Both the position numbers and the translations under genes were made by a program. A DNA stretch of 64,000 nucleotides. Origin: Delphinus delphis (lineage: Eukaryota; Chordata; Mammalia; Artiodactyla; Delphinidae). A model generated the notes under the pieces. It did not search any database. It was not told where the DNA came from and saw nothing but the letters and a program-made list of their open reading frames with translations. Position 1 is the stretch's first letter, and every line of letters begins with the position of its first letter. The DNA is taken from assembly GCF_949987515.2 (NCBI RefSeq), contig NC_082684.1, positions 50,062,006 to 50,126,005 of the forward strand, given 5' to 3'. This document shows positions 1-10,502 of the stretch, piece by piece.

Positions 1-374
1 AGACATCACAAATCCTTCTCCTTCATAGGGAACAATTAAAGCTTCTGCTTAAAAGGCTACTCAGGAATTTACCTTCCCAGATTTTAAGAGTAAAACTTTG
101 GAGGCTTGAAGAGCCCTATATTCTAGCATAATCATTACTTCTTCCTGAGACAGATTAAGTTTATCTTGTTATATGACCAGGAAGAGTGGGTTGGAGAGTA
201 GAAGATCCTCTTCTCTTTTTTTTTTTTTTTTCTGAAGAGGCTCCATATATAGGGCTTATTTCCACTTCCACTTGGTTCTTTCTTGGACAATCCTCCATTA
301 GATAGTTCACCCTTTTAAATTTCACATGCTTCTAGCAAGAGAAAGTAAAAATAGGATAACAACTTTGGCTCTCT

Positions 375-497
375 CTCTTTTTTTTTAATGTTTATTTATT
401 TATTTATTTTCTTATTAGTCATCCATTTTATACACATCAGTGTATACATGTCAATCCCAATCTCCCAATTCATCACACCACCACTCCCTCCGCCCCG
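375..497 (-). mobile_element. Severely 5'-truncated L1 3' end
   Basis: A T-rich start followed by the sequence typical of the 3' end of young cetartiodactyl L1s in antisense ('tcatccattttatacacatc', C-rich tail). Flanked by an 11-bp target-site duplication, TTTGGCTCTCT, at 364-374 and 498-508. Only about 120 bp were copied. Confidence 0.65.
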
Positions 498-644
498 TTT
501 GGCTCTCTTTGAAAGTAGCAACTTGGCATAAAATTTTATTTTTATGCTAATGATGACTTTATATGATGCTGATATTTTAACACTTGCTTTAACAGTTTTT
601 TAAATTTACTTTTAATTAAAAATTAATTAATTAAAATATTTTCT

Positions 645-720
645 TTATTGCTATGGTTTTATCTAAAAACTGTTATTTAATCTTTTAAATAACAGTTTTT
701 AGATAAAACCATAACAATAA
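645..720. repeat. Near-perfect inverted repeat (36-bp arms, 4-bp loop)
   Basis: The arms are 645-680 and 685-720, with loop TCTT at 681-684. 35 of 36 positions pair; the one mismatch falls in ATAGCAATAA against ATAACAATAA. It is AT-rich and has no terminal motif or flanking duplication of a known MITE that I recognise. It touches the target site of the SINE at 731-953. Confidence 0.9.
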
Positions 721-730
721 TGATAAATAT

Positions 731-953
731 ATATATATATATATTTTTTTTCCCCCTTTTTTGGGCACGCGGGCCTCCCACTGTTGCAGCCTCTCCCGTT
801 GCAGAGCACAGGCTCCGGACGCGCAGGCTCAGCGGCCATGGCTCACGGGCCCAGCCACTGCACGGCATGTGGGATCCTCCCGGACCGGGGCACGAACCTG
901 CGTCTCCTGCATCGTCACGCAGACTCTCAACCACTGTGCCACCAGGGAAGCCC
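731..953 (-). mobile_element. CHR-type tRNA-derived SINE
   Basis: Antisense copy beginning with T-rich/TA sequence and ending in 'ccaccagggaagccc'. A 12-bp target-site duplication AATGATAAATAT lies at 719-730 and 954-965. The ORFs through it are SINE shadows. Confidence 0.9.
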
Positions 954-2090
954 AATGATAAATATTTTTAAAGAAATCACCTATATCCCTATTATACTAC
1001 TAGGATAATTGTTTTTATTTTTGTATATTTCCTTCTGCCTATGTGGCACAAAACTGTAGGCCTGAAAGACACTTTGGAAAACAATTAGTTCAAATTCTTA
1101 ATTTTCATGTGAGAAAACTAAGATTTTCTCCATAGAGAATGCAACTGCAAGGGGAAAAAAAATATCGCTATTATGTAATATAATATTAGCCTTCTCAAAA
1201 GCTATGCCTGGAAATTAGAGCTGCAAAATCTAGATTCCTTAATAAAAACTACCAGAAATCCAGGAATTTCTAGAAAACAGATGTGAATTCAAAGTGTCTG
1301 GATTTAAGGATTTGAATTCAAAGTTCACATAATGCTACTGCTGATGCTGTCTGCAGACTGTTGATCTTGGAATGCACCCTCCTTGATAAAAAGGCAAATT
1401 ACAGCTCTTAAAAAGAGCACCTAGTTGAGGCTTTCTCTCAATTCAAAGAACTGAAATAACATTGAAAAGGGGAGTTCTTTGTTTGGAACATGAATGGCTT
1501 TCAAAATAACTGTTAGAAACTGGACTCGCATTAGTGGGACTCTTCATGTGCTGTAACAGGAAAAGGTCCAAAATGGGAATAGAAAACTCCAATCCTGAGA
1601 TGTGTTTGCTAATGACCAGGAATAAAATCTGAAGCAAATCACTTAATTTTTCTAGCTTGGTTTCCACATTAATAAAGTGAGGTTAGCCTAGCTGATCTAA
1701 GATTCTTTTCTAACTATAAAATCCTATATTTTTTCTTACATAAATGTGAAAGGCATCCTGTATTTCAGTCTCTAGGAAAACCACAAGTGTGAAGAGTTGG
1801 CTATATTAACGAGGTCTTAATATGCTTTTGTTCTCTTATCCTTCTGAAGTAAGCCCTAGGCAGAAACCTGGCACTTCTTTGGCTCCCCCTTCCCTCCCTT
1901 CATCTCCTGACACCATACCCTATCTGTAACAAAACCCCATTGTCTCGCCATTTATGTTTCAACACTCCTCTCCATCCACACGACCAACACTTTCGTACTG
2001 GTCCTATCTGAACAACAGGAACAAGTAACTGCTTTTCTGATGTTCCTCTCACAGTACAATCTGCTATTCTGTTGAGATTCTATTCTATTC

Positions 2091-2270
2091 TTTTTTTTTT
2101 AAATTGAGATACAGTTGATATACAATATTATATGTTATAGGTACACAACATAGTGATTCACAATTTTTAAAGGTTATACTCCATTAATAGTTATTATCAA
2201 ATATTGGCTGTATTCCTTGTGTTGTACAATATATCCTTGTAGCTTATTTATTTTATACATAATATTTCTG
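2091..2270 (-). mobile_element. L1 3' end fragment
   Basis: Begins with a T run, then 'attgagatacagttgatata' and 'acaacatagtgattcac', a pattern shared with the L1 3' end at 15437. Antisense, 5'-truncated, older than the SINEs. Confidence 0.5.
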
Positions 2271-2289
2271 TTCTATTGTTAAGATTTAC

Positions 2290-3010
2290 ATACCCACAGG
2301 AGTGATCCTTGATTTCTCTCTCTCTCATACTCCATATTCAATCTGTTAGCAAATCCTGTTGGCTCTGTCGTTAAAATATATCCAAAGTCTGACCACTTTG
2401 CATCATCTCCACTGCTGTTAGCCTGGTCCAAGCCAGCAATAGCTTTTGACTGATCTCCCTACTTTTACCCTTGCTCCCATTCAGTCTATTTTCAACACAG
2501 CATCCAAAACCATCCTATTTAAATACATTAAGTTAGATCATGTCACTCCTCTGCTCAAAGTGAAATTCCTTACCTACAAGGCCCTAGGTGCCATTGTTAC
2601 CTCTCTAACTTCATTTCCCACTACTCCTCTGCTCCAGCTACACAGACCTTCTTACATTACTTCAAACTGCCAGGAACATGGTAACTTGCAGTGACTTTGC
2701 ACTTGCTGTTCTTTCTGCCTGGAATATTCTTCCTCCAGATAGCTGCATTGCCAATTTCCTTTGTCACTTAACTCCAAAGGCTCCTTCTCATGAGCTAGTC
2801 CCACTAAAATCACAAACTCTCTTTTTCTTGTTTAATTTTCACCTCAGCACTTATCACTATGTAGCACAATATATTTTATTTATTTTTCTTCTTTATTGTC
2901 TCTCTTCCCCATGAGAGTAGGGATTCTTTGCCTGTTGCTATATCCCAAGCACCTAGAACAGTTCCTAGCAGAGTGGGTGATCAATAAATATTTGTTGGTT
3001 ATTGAATGAA
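2290..3010 (+). mobile_element. L2 LINE 3' end
   Basis: Recognisable L2 landmarks in order: 'gatcatgtcactcctctgct', 'cttgctgttctttctgcctgg', 'cacctagaacagttcctagc' and the terminal 'caataaatatttgttgg' with a TGAATGAA-like tail. Divergent, so ancient. Confidence 0.75.
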
Positions 3011-3539
3011 TTGTGAGAGATTTGTACCAAGGGACCATAACAATATGCAAAGATGGAGACAGGCACTAGACAAAATGTCTTATTTGCTTGTTCATGGCAA
3101 AACAAAATTTGAACAGCTTCCTAACCTTGTATAAGTAGAAAATTCCTTGCCTTTTGTTAACTGTTTACATCTCTTGTAGGATGTTTCCTATCTCAGGGAA
3201 AGCACTTTCCATTGTCAAAGCCTCAATTTGGTCACTTGGGGGTGGATCCCATCTTATTTTCTAAATGTTATCCTGTACATTTTGCCCCTCTGCTAGGTTA
3301 TATAGAAGAAAGTAGGGTCTATTTTTGATTAAAAAATCCCAGGTCTTGACCTTTAGTGCTCAAAATTCTCAAAAAATCTAATACTGGAATATTTAAGAAA
3401 GAAATGTTCACATATTGAGGTATAAGGAAGTCATTCTGGATTACACGAGTTAACTTTATGCTAGCTAAAACAGCCTGTGGCCTATCAAACACACATTGTA
3501 CATCTGCTTTAATTATTAAAGAAAAGAGCTCACTTACCA

Positions 3540-3870
3540 AAACTAAAGAATGTCCATGTTAAAAATAAAAATTAAATGCCTCCCTTGCTGGGCCACCAAT
3601 GCTATTGCTGCTTCAATGATAAGACTCCCTTCCCAGGTGCTAAGGCCATACTGACTCGCTGTATTCCAAACTGATACATTTTTTGGAAACCTTGAAGGAA
3701 CGCATCCCTGACTTGTTGAATGTTCTTTGTTCCCACTAGACACAAACCTACGGGGAAAACTATGCTTCCCCCAGCACTTCCTTAGAGTTATCTGAGAAGC
3801 TGTCTTCTGGGCTTATACTTCCCAGTTTGGCTCAAATAAAACTCTTTTCTATGCCTATTGTAGATTATTT
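3540..3870 (+). mobile_element. LTR-like segment (probable old ERV LTR)
   Basis: The segment ends with 'cagtttggctcaaataaaac' followed by 'tcttttctatgcc', the polyadenylation-signal arrangement typical of class I LTRs. The left border and target-site duplication are unclear. It lies about 0.3 kb before the CpG island. It could also be an unrelated single-copy sequence. Confidence 0.35.
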
Positions 3871-4651
3871 ATTGATTTTTTTCCATTGACATCTCCAAGA
3901 GGAAATATGTGGTTAGTTCGTATAATAATGACAGTGGTGATTAAATAAATTATGCTAATAATCAAATTTATCTTACATCAAAGATCGTAGAAACTCCATT
4001 TTGGCCTCTTCCTCCGTTTTATCCTTTATCAGAAAGATGCACACTCCCCGGCACTTGGGAGACTACAGATTCATACTGTTTAATTAGTATTAGCCAGACT
4101 AATGTTTTCAACAAAAAGAGGGCTCTAGATTTTTTTTTTGGTGCGGCACTAGCCTAAGCGTGGTGGTGTTCCTTCAACTCTACTGGCGTTCTGTGCTATC
4201 ACGGACTTGAATTTACCAGCCCAAAAAACTCCAAGAGGGACGTCCTCTTTCGTGGCCGGGGACGGGAACGCATCTTGGGGGCGTCACCGGCTCCCTCGAG
4301 GTCCTGAGAGAAAAATCTGCGGGTAGAAGAGGCTCCTTTGCAGGAGCGTGCCACGGCCTCCCGCGGGAGGGTTTCGTCCTTCGTGTCCGCGGGACCTGCT
4401 TCTCGCCGAGGGGTAGTGAGGGCAGCCGCTACCCCTCCTGCAGACAGCGGGGCCAGCCCGTTAGCTAGGAGCTCGGCAACCATCCGGCAGTCCGAGCCGC
4501 GCCCCAGAGCTGGTGTGGGGGAGGGGCGGCGGCGCTCGCGCTGCGTCGAGTTTCCCAGAATTCCCAGCGGCCGCGGGGAAAGTTTACGGGACGTAGGCGG
4601 CGGCGGCGGCGGCGGCAGTCGTAGCGGCTATTAGGCGGCCCGCCTCGGACC

Positions 4652-4768
4652 ATGGCCCTGCGCGGGCGTCCCTGGCCTCTCTTCCCTGAGTTCTCGGGCA
4701 GCATCGCGGAGCGGGCAGACTTCCGGGAAGGAGCGGACAAGAGATTGAGTGGTGGCCGGCGCGCTTAG
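4652..4768 (+). other. Upstream ORF 1 in the SAV1 leader (38 codons)
   Basis: The ATG at 4652 has an optimal initiation context (A at -3, G at +4, CCATGG core) and reads 38 codons to TAG at 4766-4768, ending 193 bases before the SAV1 start. If transcription begins upstream of 4652 it would be expected to capture scanning ribosomes. The peptide resembles nothing I know; any role would be regulatory. Whether it lies in the mRNA depends on the unmapped start site. Confidence 0.4.
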
Positions 4769-4778
4769 CGCCCCGAAC

Positions 4779-4816
4779 ATGCGGCAGTCCCTGTGGGCGA
4801 CCCCGGGCTGCGGAGA

Positions 4817-4847
<31 letters not shown>

Positions 4848-4922
4848 GCTCGGGAGGGAAGGAGGCGGCGGCGCCGGCGGAGGTGGCGGCGGGGACGCCC
4901 GGCGCCCGGCGCGGAGCCCTAG
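4779..4922 (+). other. Upstream ORF 2 in the SAV1 leader (47 codons)
   Basis: The ATG at 4779 has a moderate context (A at -3, C at +4) and reads 47 codons to TAG at 4920-4922, 39 bases before the SAV1 ATG. It runs through the CGG repeat, giving alanine-rich then arginine-rich peptide. It is out of frame with SAV1. The presence is seen directly; translation is inference. Confidence 0.35.
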
Positions 4923-4961
4923 GGCGGCTGCTTGGTGTGGCCTGGGGCCTCGTGGACAAGG

Positions 4962-5055
4962 ATGCTGTCCCGAAAAAAAACCAAAAACGAAGTGTCCAAG
5001 CCGGCCGAGGTGCAGGGGAAGTACGTGAAGAAGGAGACGTCGCCTCTGCTGCGGA
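4962..5055 (+). CDS. SAV1: SAV1 coding exon 1 (residues 1-31), Hippo-pathway scaffold
   Basis: This exon starts the Salvador homologue 1 protein with MLSRKKTKNEVSKPAEV..., the N-terminus known from human SAV1. The start is fixed by that match: the ATG at 4962 has A at -3, and an in-frame ATG at 4932 is ignored because the family does not use it. The exon ends after the first base of codon 32 (CGG A), followed by a consensus donor GTGAGT at 5056. SAV1 is a cytoplasmic scaffold that brings MST1/2 kinases to LATS1/2 and MOB1, leading to YAP/TAZ phosphorylation (family knowledge). The basic N-terminal segment is probably disordered. Joined to the other four exons it makes a 384-residue protein, one longer than the human form. 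Confidence 0.96.
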
Positions 5056-6581
5056 GTGAGTGTCGGGCGCCGCGCCCACACCTGGCCGGGGCGGCCATGG
5101 GCTGCGGGGACCCGGGCAGGGTGCCGGACGCCGCTCCCCGCGGCTTCGCATTCCTTTTTGGTCTCTGTGGAATATTGGTTTTTGTTTTGTTTTTTAATTT
5201 TATTATGCCTGGAGTGGTGTTCGTTGTTTGAAAGCTGATAAAGAATAAGAAACTTAGATTAGTCCACCTCCGCCCCCCTCCCCCCAAATAACCACAGACT
5301 TTCCGGTCCCCTTGTGGCAGTGTCGTTGGTTTTGATTACGGGAAGAAAGAGGTTCTTTAGGAAACACTTAAATTGCTGATCCCCTGATTTTATAGGAATT
5401 AAAGTGATTACACTGGGGCACATGTTTTTCTCTTCTCGTTACGTCGAGATTTGCCTTGTGTTTGTAAACATTGAGGGTGTCACTCGCCCGTGCTGGAAGC
5501 CGTGCGAACGCTTGGGTAGAATTCCTTAGCCCGTCAGCTGTTGGATGCCGAAGTAAGGAGGTGAAAGCTGACCGTCGCTATTGTAGCCACTACCCAAAGC
5601 CTCATCAATAGTAGATCTCAGGGTGGAGGAGCCAAAATTACATGTTTGGCTGTGTTCGTCGTGAGAATTGCTTCAAATAAAGCACCCTAGTGATCCCAAA
5701 AAGAAAGTACTCAAATTCTATCATATTTCAGGGTATATTACGAAAAAGTTTTTTTTTCTGTTTTTTAAAAAAAATTTAATAGAGTGCATTTTTCTTCCCG
5801 CTGAACACTGGCACTTTTCTAATTTTCAATTTAAGTATTTGACTCTGATTTTCCGGCGGAGTCTTTTGAATTTTTAATTCTTGCTTGTGTGTTCAGAACA
5901 TTTGTGAGCTAAGGAGCTAATTTTTTGGTGCTCATACTGCTGGGTCCTTTGTGTAAGTTTCCTTCTTGGAAGCTGGTGACTTTGTGACTTAAGCATTACC
6001 TCATATTGTAATTGGGAAAGCTTTTCATAGAGGTTCCTAGTAATATTTGCCCAAGATCACACAGAAAGGTGTGGAGAGCATGTTTTTTCCATTACAACCA
6101 CATCATCAACTTTCCAGATTTATCCTTGTATTTGCAGTGCTTTCTTACAGAACAGAAGAGATCAGATGGGTACATCAGTAACCTGAAACTTGATTTTTAA
6201 GCCTTTTTTAATATTTTGATTTTCGGTTACACATTCTCTTAGGATTTTGGCTAAAATAGCTTGCAGTTTGCTGCGCAAATAAAGTTTATTGAACGTTACT
6301 TGAAATCATGAAATACATTTGCCACACCTTTAAGCAAATAACTTTTGATATAGTACTTTTTTAGTTTCATCAAATGTTGAGCCTTGTTTATTTGGATACT
6401 TATTTTTGTCTAGTTAGCTTAGTTAGCTTCTGTTGCATATTAATATGAGTGCTCTTTGATACTGTTAATGAACTAATAAAACAGTCTCCAAATCCAGTTT
6501 TCTTCTTGCTATAAAGGTATTTGCTTTCTAACCAGGAATACCTGAGCTATTTAAGTTCTGTGTTCAAAAGTACTGTATCCT

Positions 6582-6873
6582 GGGCTTCCCTGGTGGCACA
6601 GTGGTTAAGAATCCGCCTACCAATGCAAGGGACATGGGTTCGAGCCCTGGTCCGGGAAGATCCCACATGCCGTGGAGGAGCTAAGCCCGTGTGCCACAAC
6701 TACTGAGCCTGTGCTCTAGAGCCCAGGAGCCACAACTACTGAGTCCATGTGCCCCAGCTACTGAAGCCTGTGTGCCTAGAGCTTGTGCTCCACAACAAGA
6801 GAAGCCACCAAGATGAGAAGCCCGTGCACTGCAACGAAGACCCAACTCAGCCAAAAATTAAAAAAAAAAAAAA
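6582..6873 (+). mobile_element. CHR-type SINE, long form
   Basis: Full-length sense copy from 'gggcttccctggtggcacag' to 'cccaactcagccaaaaatt' and an A tail. A 16-bp target-site duplication ending AGTACTGTATCCT lies at 6566-6581 and 6874-6889. Confidence 0.93.
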
Positions 6874-7013
6874 AAAAGTACTGTATCCTTAAAGCCATTG
6901 TTCTTCTCTTATCTTCTGTTTTGAGTTATAATTGTTCTTAAAGGAGCCATAGTTTTAGACTTGGTGTTTTTTTGAACTGGTTCAACATTTGTGTGTCTCT
7001 TCGAAATGAAATT

Positions 7014-7143
7014 CTTTTTTTTTTTTAAGATTTTTGGCCGCACTCTGTGGCATATGGGATCTTAGTTCCCGGACCAGGGATGGAACCTGCGCCCTCTGCA
7101 TTGGAAGGCGGAGTCTTAACCACTGGACCACCAGGGTAGTCCC
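7014..7143 (-). mobile_element. Short tRNA-derived SINE (older)
   Basis: Antisense, T-run then 'ggccgcactctgtggcatat' and 'accaccagggtagtccc'. Imperfect duplication GAAATGARATYCTTTT-like on both sides (from about 7003 and 7145). Confidence 0.75.
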
Positions 7144-7632
7144 AGAAATGAGATCTTTTTTATTTTTTAATTTTCATAGTTAAATTTTTAGTTTTTCCAT
7201 GTTTTGATTACTGTACTACTGCTACATAATTCCAAGAGTAGGAAGGCCAGGTTAATAATATTAAAATCTTTTTAGAGGAATTCACCTTTACGTGTTTGGG
7301 AATAGCATTATGTTCTGTTTTATTTTTTAAATCGTGTTTGCTTGAAGAAGGGCTTGGGGAATTTTGAAAATGAAGTAAAATCAGCAAAACAAACTGAAAT
7401 GTTAAGTTATGCTGGTTAACTCTGTATCCATTTGTTAGATCGCTTACATGTTTATTCATGAGTGTTTCATTAATGTGTATTTCATAGTTAAGCTTATTGA
7501 CGTTTAATCATATCACGTATGGTAGTATGCAGAATACGTCCGATTCTGGCAGAGCTTACATATGACATGTTTATACAAATTATAAATCATTTGAGTGGGA
7601 AGACATCAACCAGCCTCAATTTTTAAATACCC

Positions 7633-7958
7633 AGGGACTTCCCTGGTGGCGCAGTGGTTAAGAATCCGCCTGCCAATGCAGGGGACGCGGGTTCGAGCCC
7701 TGGTCCGGGAAGATCCCACGTGCCTCAGAGCAACTAAGCCTGTGCGCCACAACTACTGAGCCTGCGCTCTAGAGCCCGCGTGCCACAACTACTGAAGCCC
7801 ATGTGCCTAGAGCCCGTGTTCTGCAATGAGAAGCCACTGCAATGAGAAGCCCGCACACCGCAACCAAGAGTAGCCCCCGCTTGCCGCAACTAGGGGAAGC
7901 CTGCACGCAGCAATGAAGACCCAACGCAGCCATAAATAAATAAACAAACAAACACAAA
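7633..7958 (+). mobile_element. CHR-type SINE, long form
   Basis: Sense copy from 'ggacttccctggtggcgcag' through 'gaagacccaacgcagcc' to an (AAAT)/(CAAA) tail. No clean target-site duplication seen. Confidence 0.9.
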
Positions 7959-7968
7959 TACTTTCCTA

Positions 7969-8024
7969 AAATTTTAAATTGTGTTTTCTTAAGTCCAAAT
8001 TTTAAATTGTGTTTTCTTAAGTCC
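7969..8024. repeat. Perfect 28-bp tandem duplication
   Basis: Units 7969-7996 and 7997-8024 are identical and begin AAATTTTAAATTGTG. It lies between the SINE tail and the SAV1 exon 2 acceptor. Confidence 0.95.
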
Positions 8025-8118
8025 ATTGAAATTTTTCATTTTGGGGTGATAGATATAAATGAACAACTTTTGAAAAGTGTATTACTTACTGGTCATTTTA
8101 CTCTTTGTTCTGTTATAG

Positions 8119-8562
8119 ATCTTATGCCTTCATTTATCCGGCATGGTCCAACAATTCCAAGACGAACTGATATTTGTCTTCCAGATTCAAGCTCTAATGC
8201 CTTTGCAGCTTCTGGAGATGGAATAGTTTCAAGAAACCATAGTTTCCTTAGAACTCCAATTCAAAGAACACCTCATGAAATAATGAGAAGAGAAAGCAAC
8301 AGATTATCTGCACCTTCTTACCTTGCCAGGAGTCTAGCAGATGTCCCTAGGGAATATGGCTCTTCTCAGTCATTTTTAACAGAAGTTAATTTTGCTGTTG
8401 AAAATGGAGACTCTGGTTCCCGATATTATTATTCAGATAATTATTTTGATGGTCAGAGGAGGCGCCCACTTGGAGATCGAGCACACGAAGACTATAGATA
8501 TTATGAATACAACCATGATCTCTTCCAAAGAATGCCACAGAATCAGGGGAGGCATGCTTCAG
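8119..8562 (+). CDS. SAV1: SAV1 coding exon 2 (residues 32-180), disordered linker region
   Basis: The acceptor TGTTATAG precedes 8119 and the donor G|GTAACT follows 8562; the exon is 444 nt and keeps phase 1 at both ends. It encodes NLMPSFIRHGPTIPRR..., matching the human protein almost throughout, and ends in QGRHASG. The segment is rich in Ser, Arg and Tyr, with a Tyr-rich stretch (SRYYYSDNYFDG) and no folded domain. In the family, phosphorylation of the N-terminal half by MST kinases and its contact with STRIPAK/SLMAP have been reported. One residue more than human is present (SGDGIVSRN against SGDVVSRN), with a few substitutions nearby. A 28-bp tandem duplication lies 95 bp upstream in intron 1. 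Confidence 0.96.
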
Positions 8563-9589
8563 GTAACTTAAAATTAGTTTGTATTTAGGTTTATTAACAC
8601 TTCATTAAAAAGATGTTCTGTTTCTAGATTTTCTTGGGAAGCTAACAGATACTCTTAGAGAACTACTACTCCATTTTGCCAGTCTTGCTAAGCCTGCTTG
8701 CAAATAATTATTAACCTACATGGAGGGAAAGAATTTTGTGTCCATTAACTCACCTAATTATTTTGTAAAAACTTGATACGTATCTGAATTCTATCTAGAC
8801 TGTTAACAGTATGAACCTTGAAAACTTAGAGAGATTTTAATGTCTGTAGTTGGATTGAATCTATGTTTAGATTTAGTAGAATGGGACGGTTAGGGATTCA
8901 GAGAAACTGGACTTAAACCTGGGAAAGGAAAGGCAAATAAGAATTGTGCATGGTAGATGATACCACGGGCAACTGCATCATTACTTAGCTAACACTTGCA
9001 CTGTTTCTTTTTTAACAGAACTGTTTTTGTAGTTAAAGAATTATTTCCCTAGTTTAAAAAGACTTATTGTCAAATGATTAATTGTGTGTTAAGTGTGTCT
9101 TTTTGTTGTTGTGCTTTTTGCAATGAGCAAAAATATTTGCCATATAATTTTCAAAAATCTGCTCTCTATATTTCCTGACTTTGGGATAATTTTCCTGACA
9201 GGGAGCAGAAGAGATAGGAGAAATGCACAGTTTTACTTTATTCCTAAAGTACTAGATTACACTAGGTAAACTGAAGCAAGCTGAAAATTAAACTTTTTAA
9301 TCTGATTGTTCTTTTTCCTAGTAAGTTGTAGGCTTTAAATTTTGGCAGGATAAAAATAAAAAATACATGAGACATTTACTTTTTTAGCCCATGAAACTTC
9401 AAATAAAGTGACTTAAAAACAGTTTGGTGTATGAGCGTTTTGAGTGTAGAAAACATTTCATTCACTTAGTATTAATCATTTATGTGTCTATCATTTTCCC
9501 TTTTGGTATCTGACTTCTGGTACCTTATTTGGGACAACAAAACCAATATATGAAAAATGATGATAGACAGTTGTTATACTATGTGGTAC

Positions 9590-10190
9590 TGATTGAGTGC
9601 GATAGGGAGCCAGAAGAGAGAGAGATCAGGGTAGGCTAGAATACTTAGAGAATGGTCCATGGAAGAGGTGGGACCTGAACTATTTTTATTTGCGCTTGGA
9701 CTGTAGATTGACACGGGATATAGGAAGGACATTTTAGGTGAAATAATCAGTGAAAACAACAGACATGTAAATCCAAGTAACTGTGTAATTCTGTCTAATT
9801 TGAAGAAATAAGTTGTAAGATGGAGTGGAGATTAGTGATGCAACAACAGGCTGTAGGATTTAAACTCGAGTCAAGCAGAAGCCATTGCAGATTTCAAAAG
9901 GACAAGATTTTCATTTTATGAAAGCAGTGTTCAAGATTAGTTTACTAGCTGTACTCAGGATAGGTTGCTAGAGAAAAGAGAACCTCAGGTACCAGTGGTA
10001 GTGCAAATCTATGATGCTTTTGGAGGAAAAATGAGACTTAATTATGGTTTGGGGAGAAAGTAAATCACTGAAGTTTTGAAAATAGTATGGCACAGTTGGC
10101 AAGAGCAGCTTATTTTGTGAAAGCTGACATTCAAGTCTCACTAGGATATTGAAGAGGAGAGGTTTTCTAGGCATATAGAAATACTGTAAT
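9590..10190 (-). mobile_element. Possible ancient LINE (L2-like) trace
   Basis: Purine-rich text with 'gaagccattgcagatttcaa' and 'gggacctgaactatttt' resembles the antisense body of old L2 elements. Very divergent, so tentative. Confidence 0.25.
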
Positions 10191-10288
10191 GAAAATAGGT
10201 GAGAGCCTTTTTTGTTTTTAAATTCTAGGTTAAAGGATTAGACAGTTGCATACTTCAGTGTTTCTTTTGGCTAGTTCTGATATCGTGT

Positions 10289-10502
10289 CGTTTTTTTTGT
10301 TGTTGTTGTTGCGGTACACGGGCCTCTCATTGCTGTGGCCTCTCCCATTGCGGAGCACAGGCTCCGGACGCGCAGGCTTAGCGGCCACGGCTCACGGGCC
10401 CAGCCACTTCGCGGCATGTGGGATCTTCCCGGACCGGGGCACGAACCCGTGTCCCCTGCATCGGCAGGCAGACTCGCAACCACTGCGCCACCAGGGAAGC
10501 CC
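10289..10502 (-). mobile_element. CHR-type SINE, short form
   Basis: Antisense copy with T-rich/(GTT)n start. Target-site duplication TATCGTGT at 10281-10288 and 10503-10510. Confidence 0.92.

Larger units (their letters stand above)
1..4130. other. Intergenic flank upstream of SAV1
   Basis: No gene is supported here. It holds an ultra-short L1 tip (375-497), a perfect-looking hairpin (645-720), a SINE (731-953), an L1 3' fragment (2091-2270), an L2 element (2290-3010) and an LTR-like segment (3540-3870). The rest, including 960-2080 and 3010-3540, is AT-rich and unassigned. Confidence 0.7.
4190..5130 (+). promoter_or_regulatory. SAV1: CpG island promoter and leader of SAV1
   Basis: This is the only long stretch of the window that is GC-rich and dense in undepleted CpG. 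It flanks the first SAV1 coding exon, as expected for a broadly expressed TATA-less gene. Visible candidate sites are a GC/Sp1 box (GGGGCGG, 4523-4529), a STAT-type palindrome TTCCCAGAA (4552-4560) and an ETS/GABP core in reverse (ACTTCCGGG, 4719-4727). CGG runs lie at about 4597-4617, 4826-4851 and 4865-4900. The transcription start cannot be fixed from sequence; a start between about 4500 and 4750 is inferred. No second gene on the - strand could be supported here. Confidence 0.8.
5056..8118 (+). other. SAV1: SAV1 intron 1
   Basis: GTGAGT at the left and TTATAG at the right. The first few hundred bases are CpG-island tail. It holds three tRNA-derived SINEs (6582-6873, 7014-7143, 7633-7958) and a 28-bp tandem duplication (7969-8024). 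The remaining parts, 5240-6560 and 7150-7630, look unique. Confidence 0.85.

Noticed and set aside
677..1008. Overlapping ORFs of 65-92 codons on both strands, with similar proteins at 10246-10562, 14840-15191, 18411-18821, 43169-43509, 51396-51763, 55383-55734 and 56530-56939
   Set aside because: All are translations of the CHR-type SINE body; the recurring peptides (e.g. RSTGSGRAGSAAMAHGPS) reflect the repeat, not a gene family.
4199..5287. Long ORFs on both strands across the CpG island (up to 165 codons)
   Set aside because: GC-rich sequence with few stops; proteins are low-complexity Arg/Pro/Gly, and only the SAV1 frame from 4962 has homology and a donor site.
6582..6700. tRNA-like A and B boxes suggesting tRNA genes in many places
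   Set aside because: They belong to SINE heads; no cloverleaf with a matching acceptor stem was seen.
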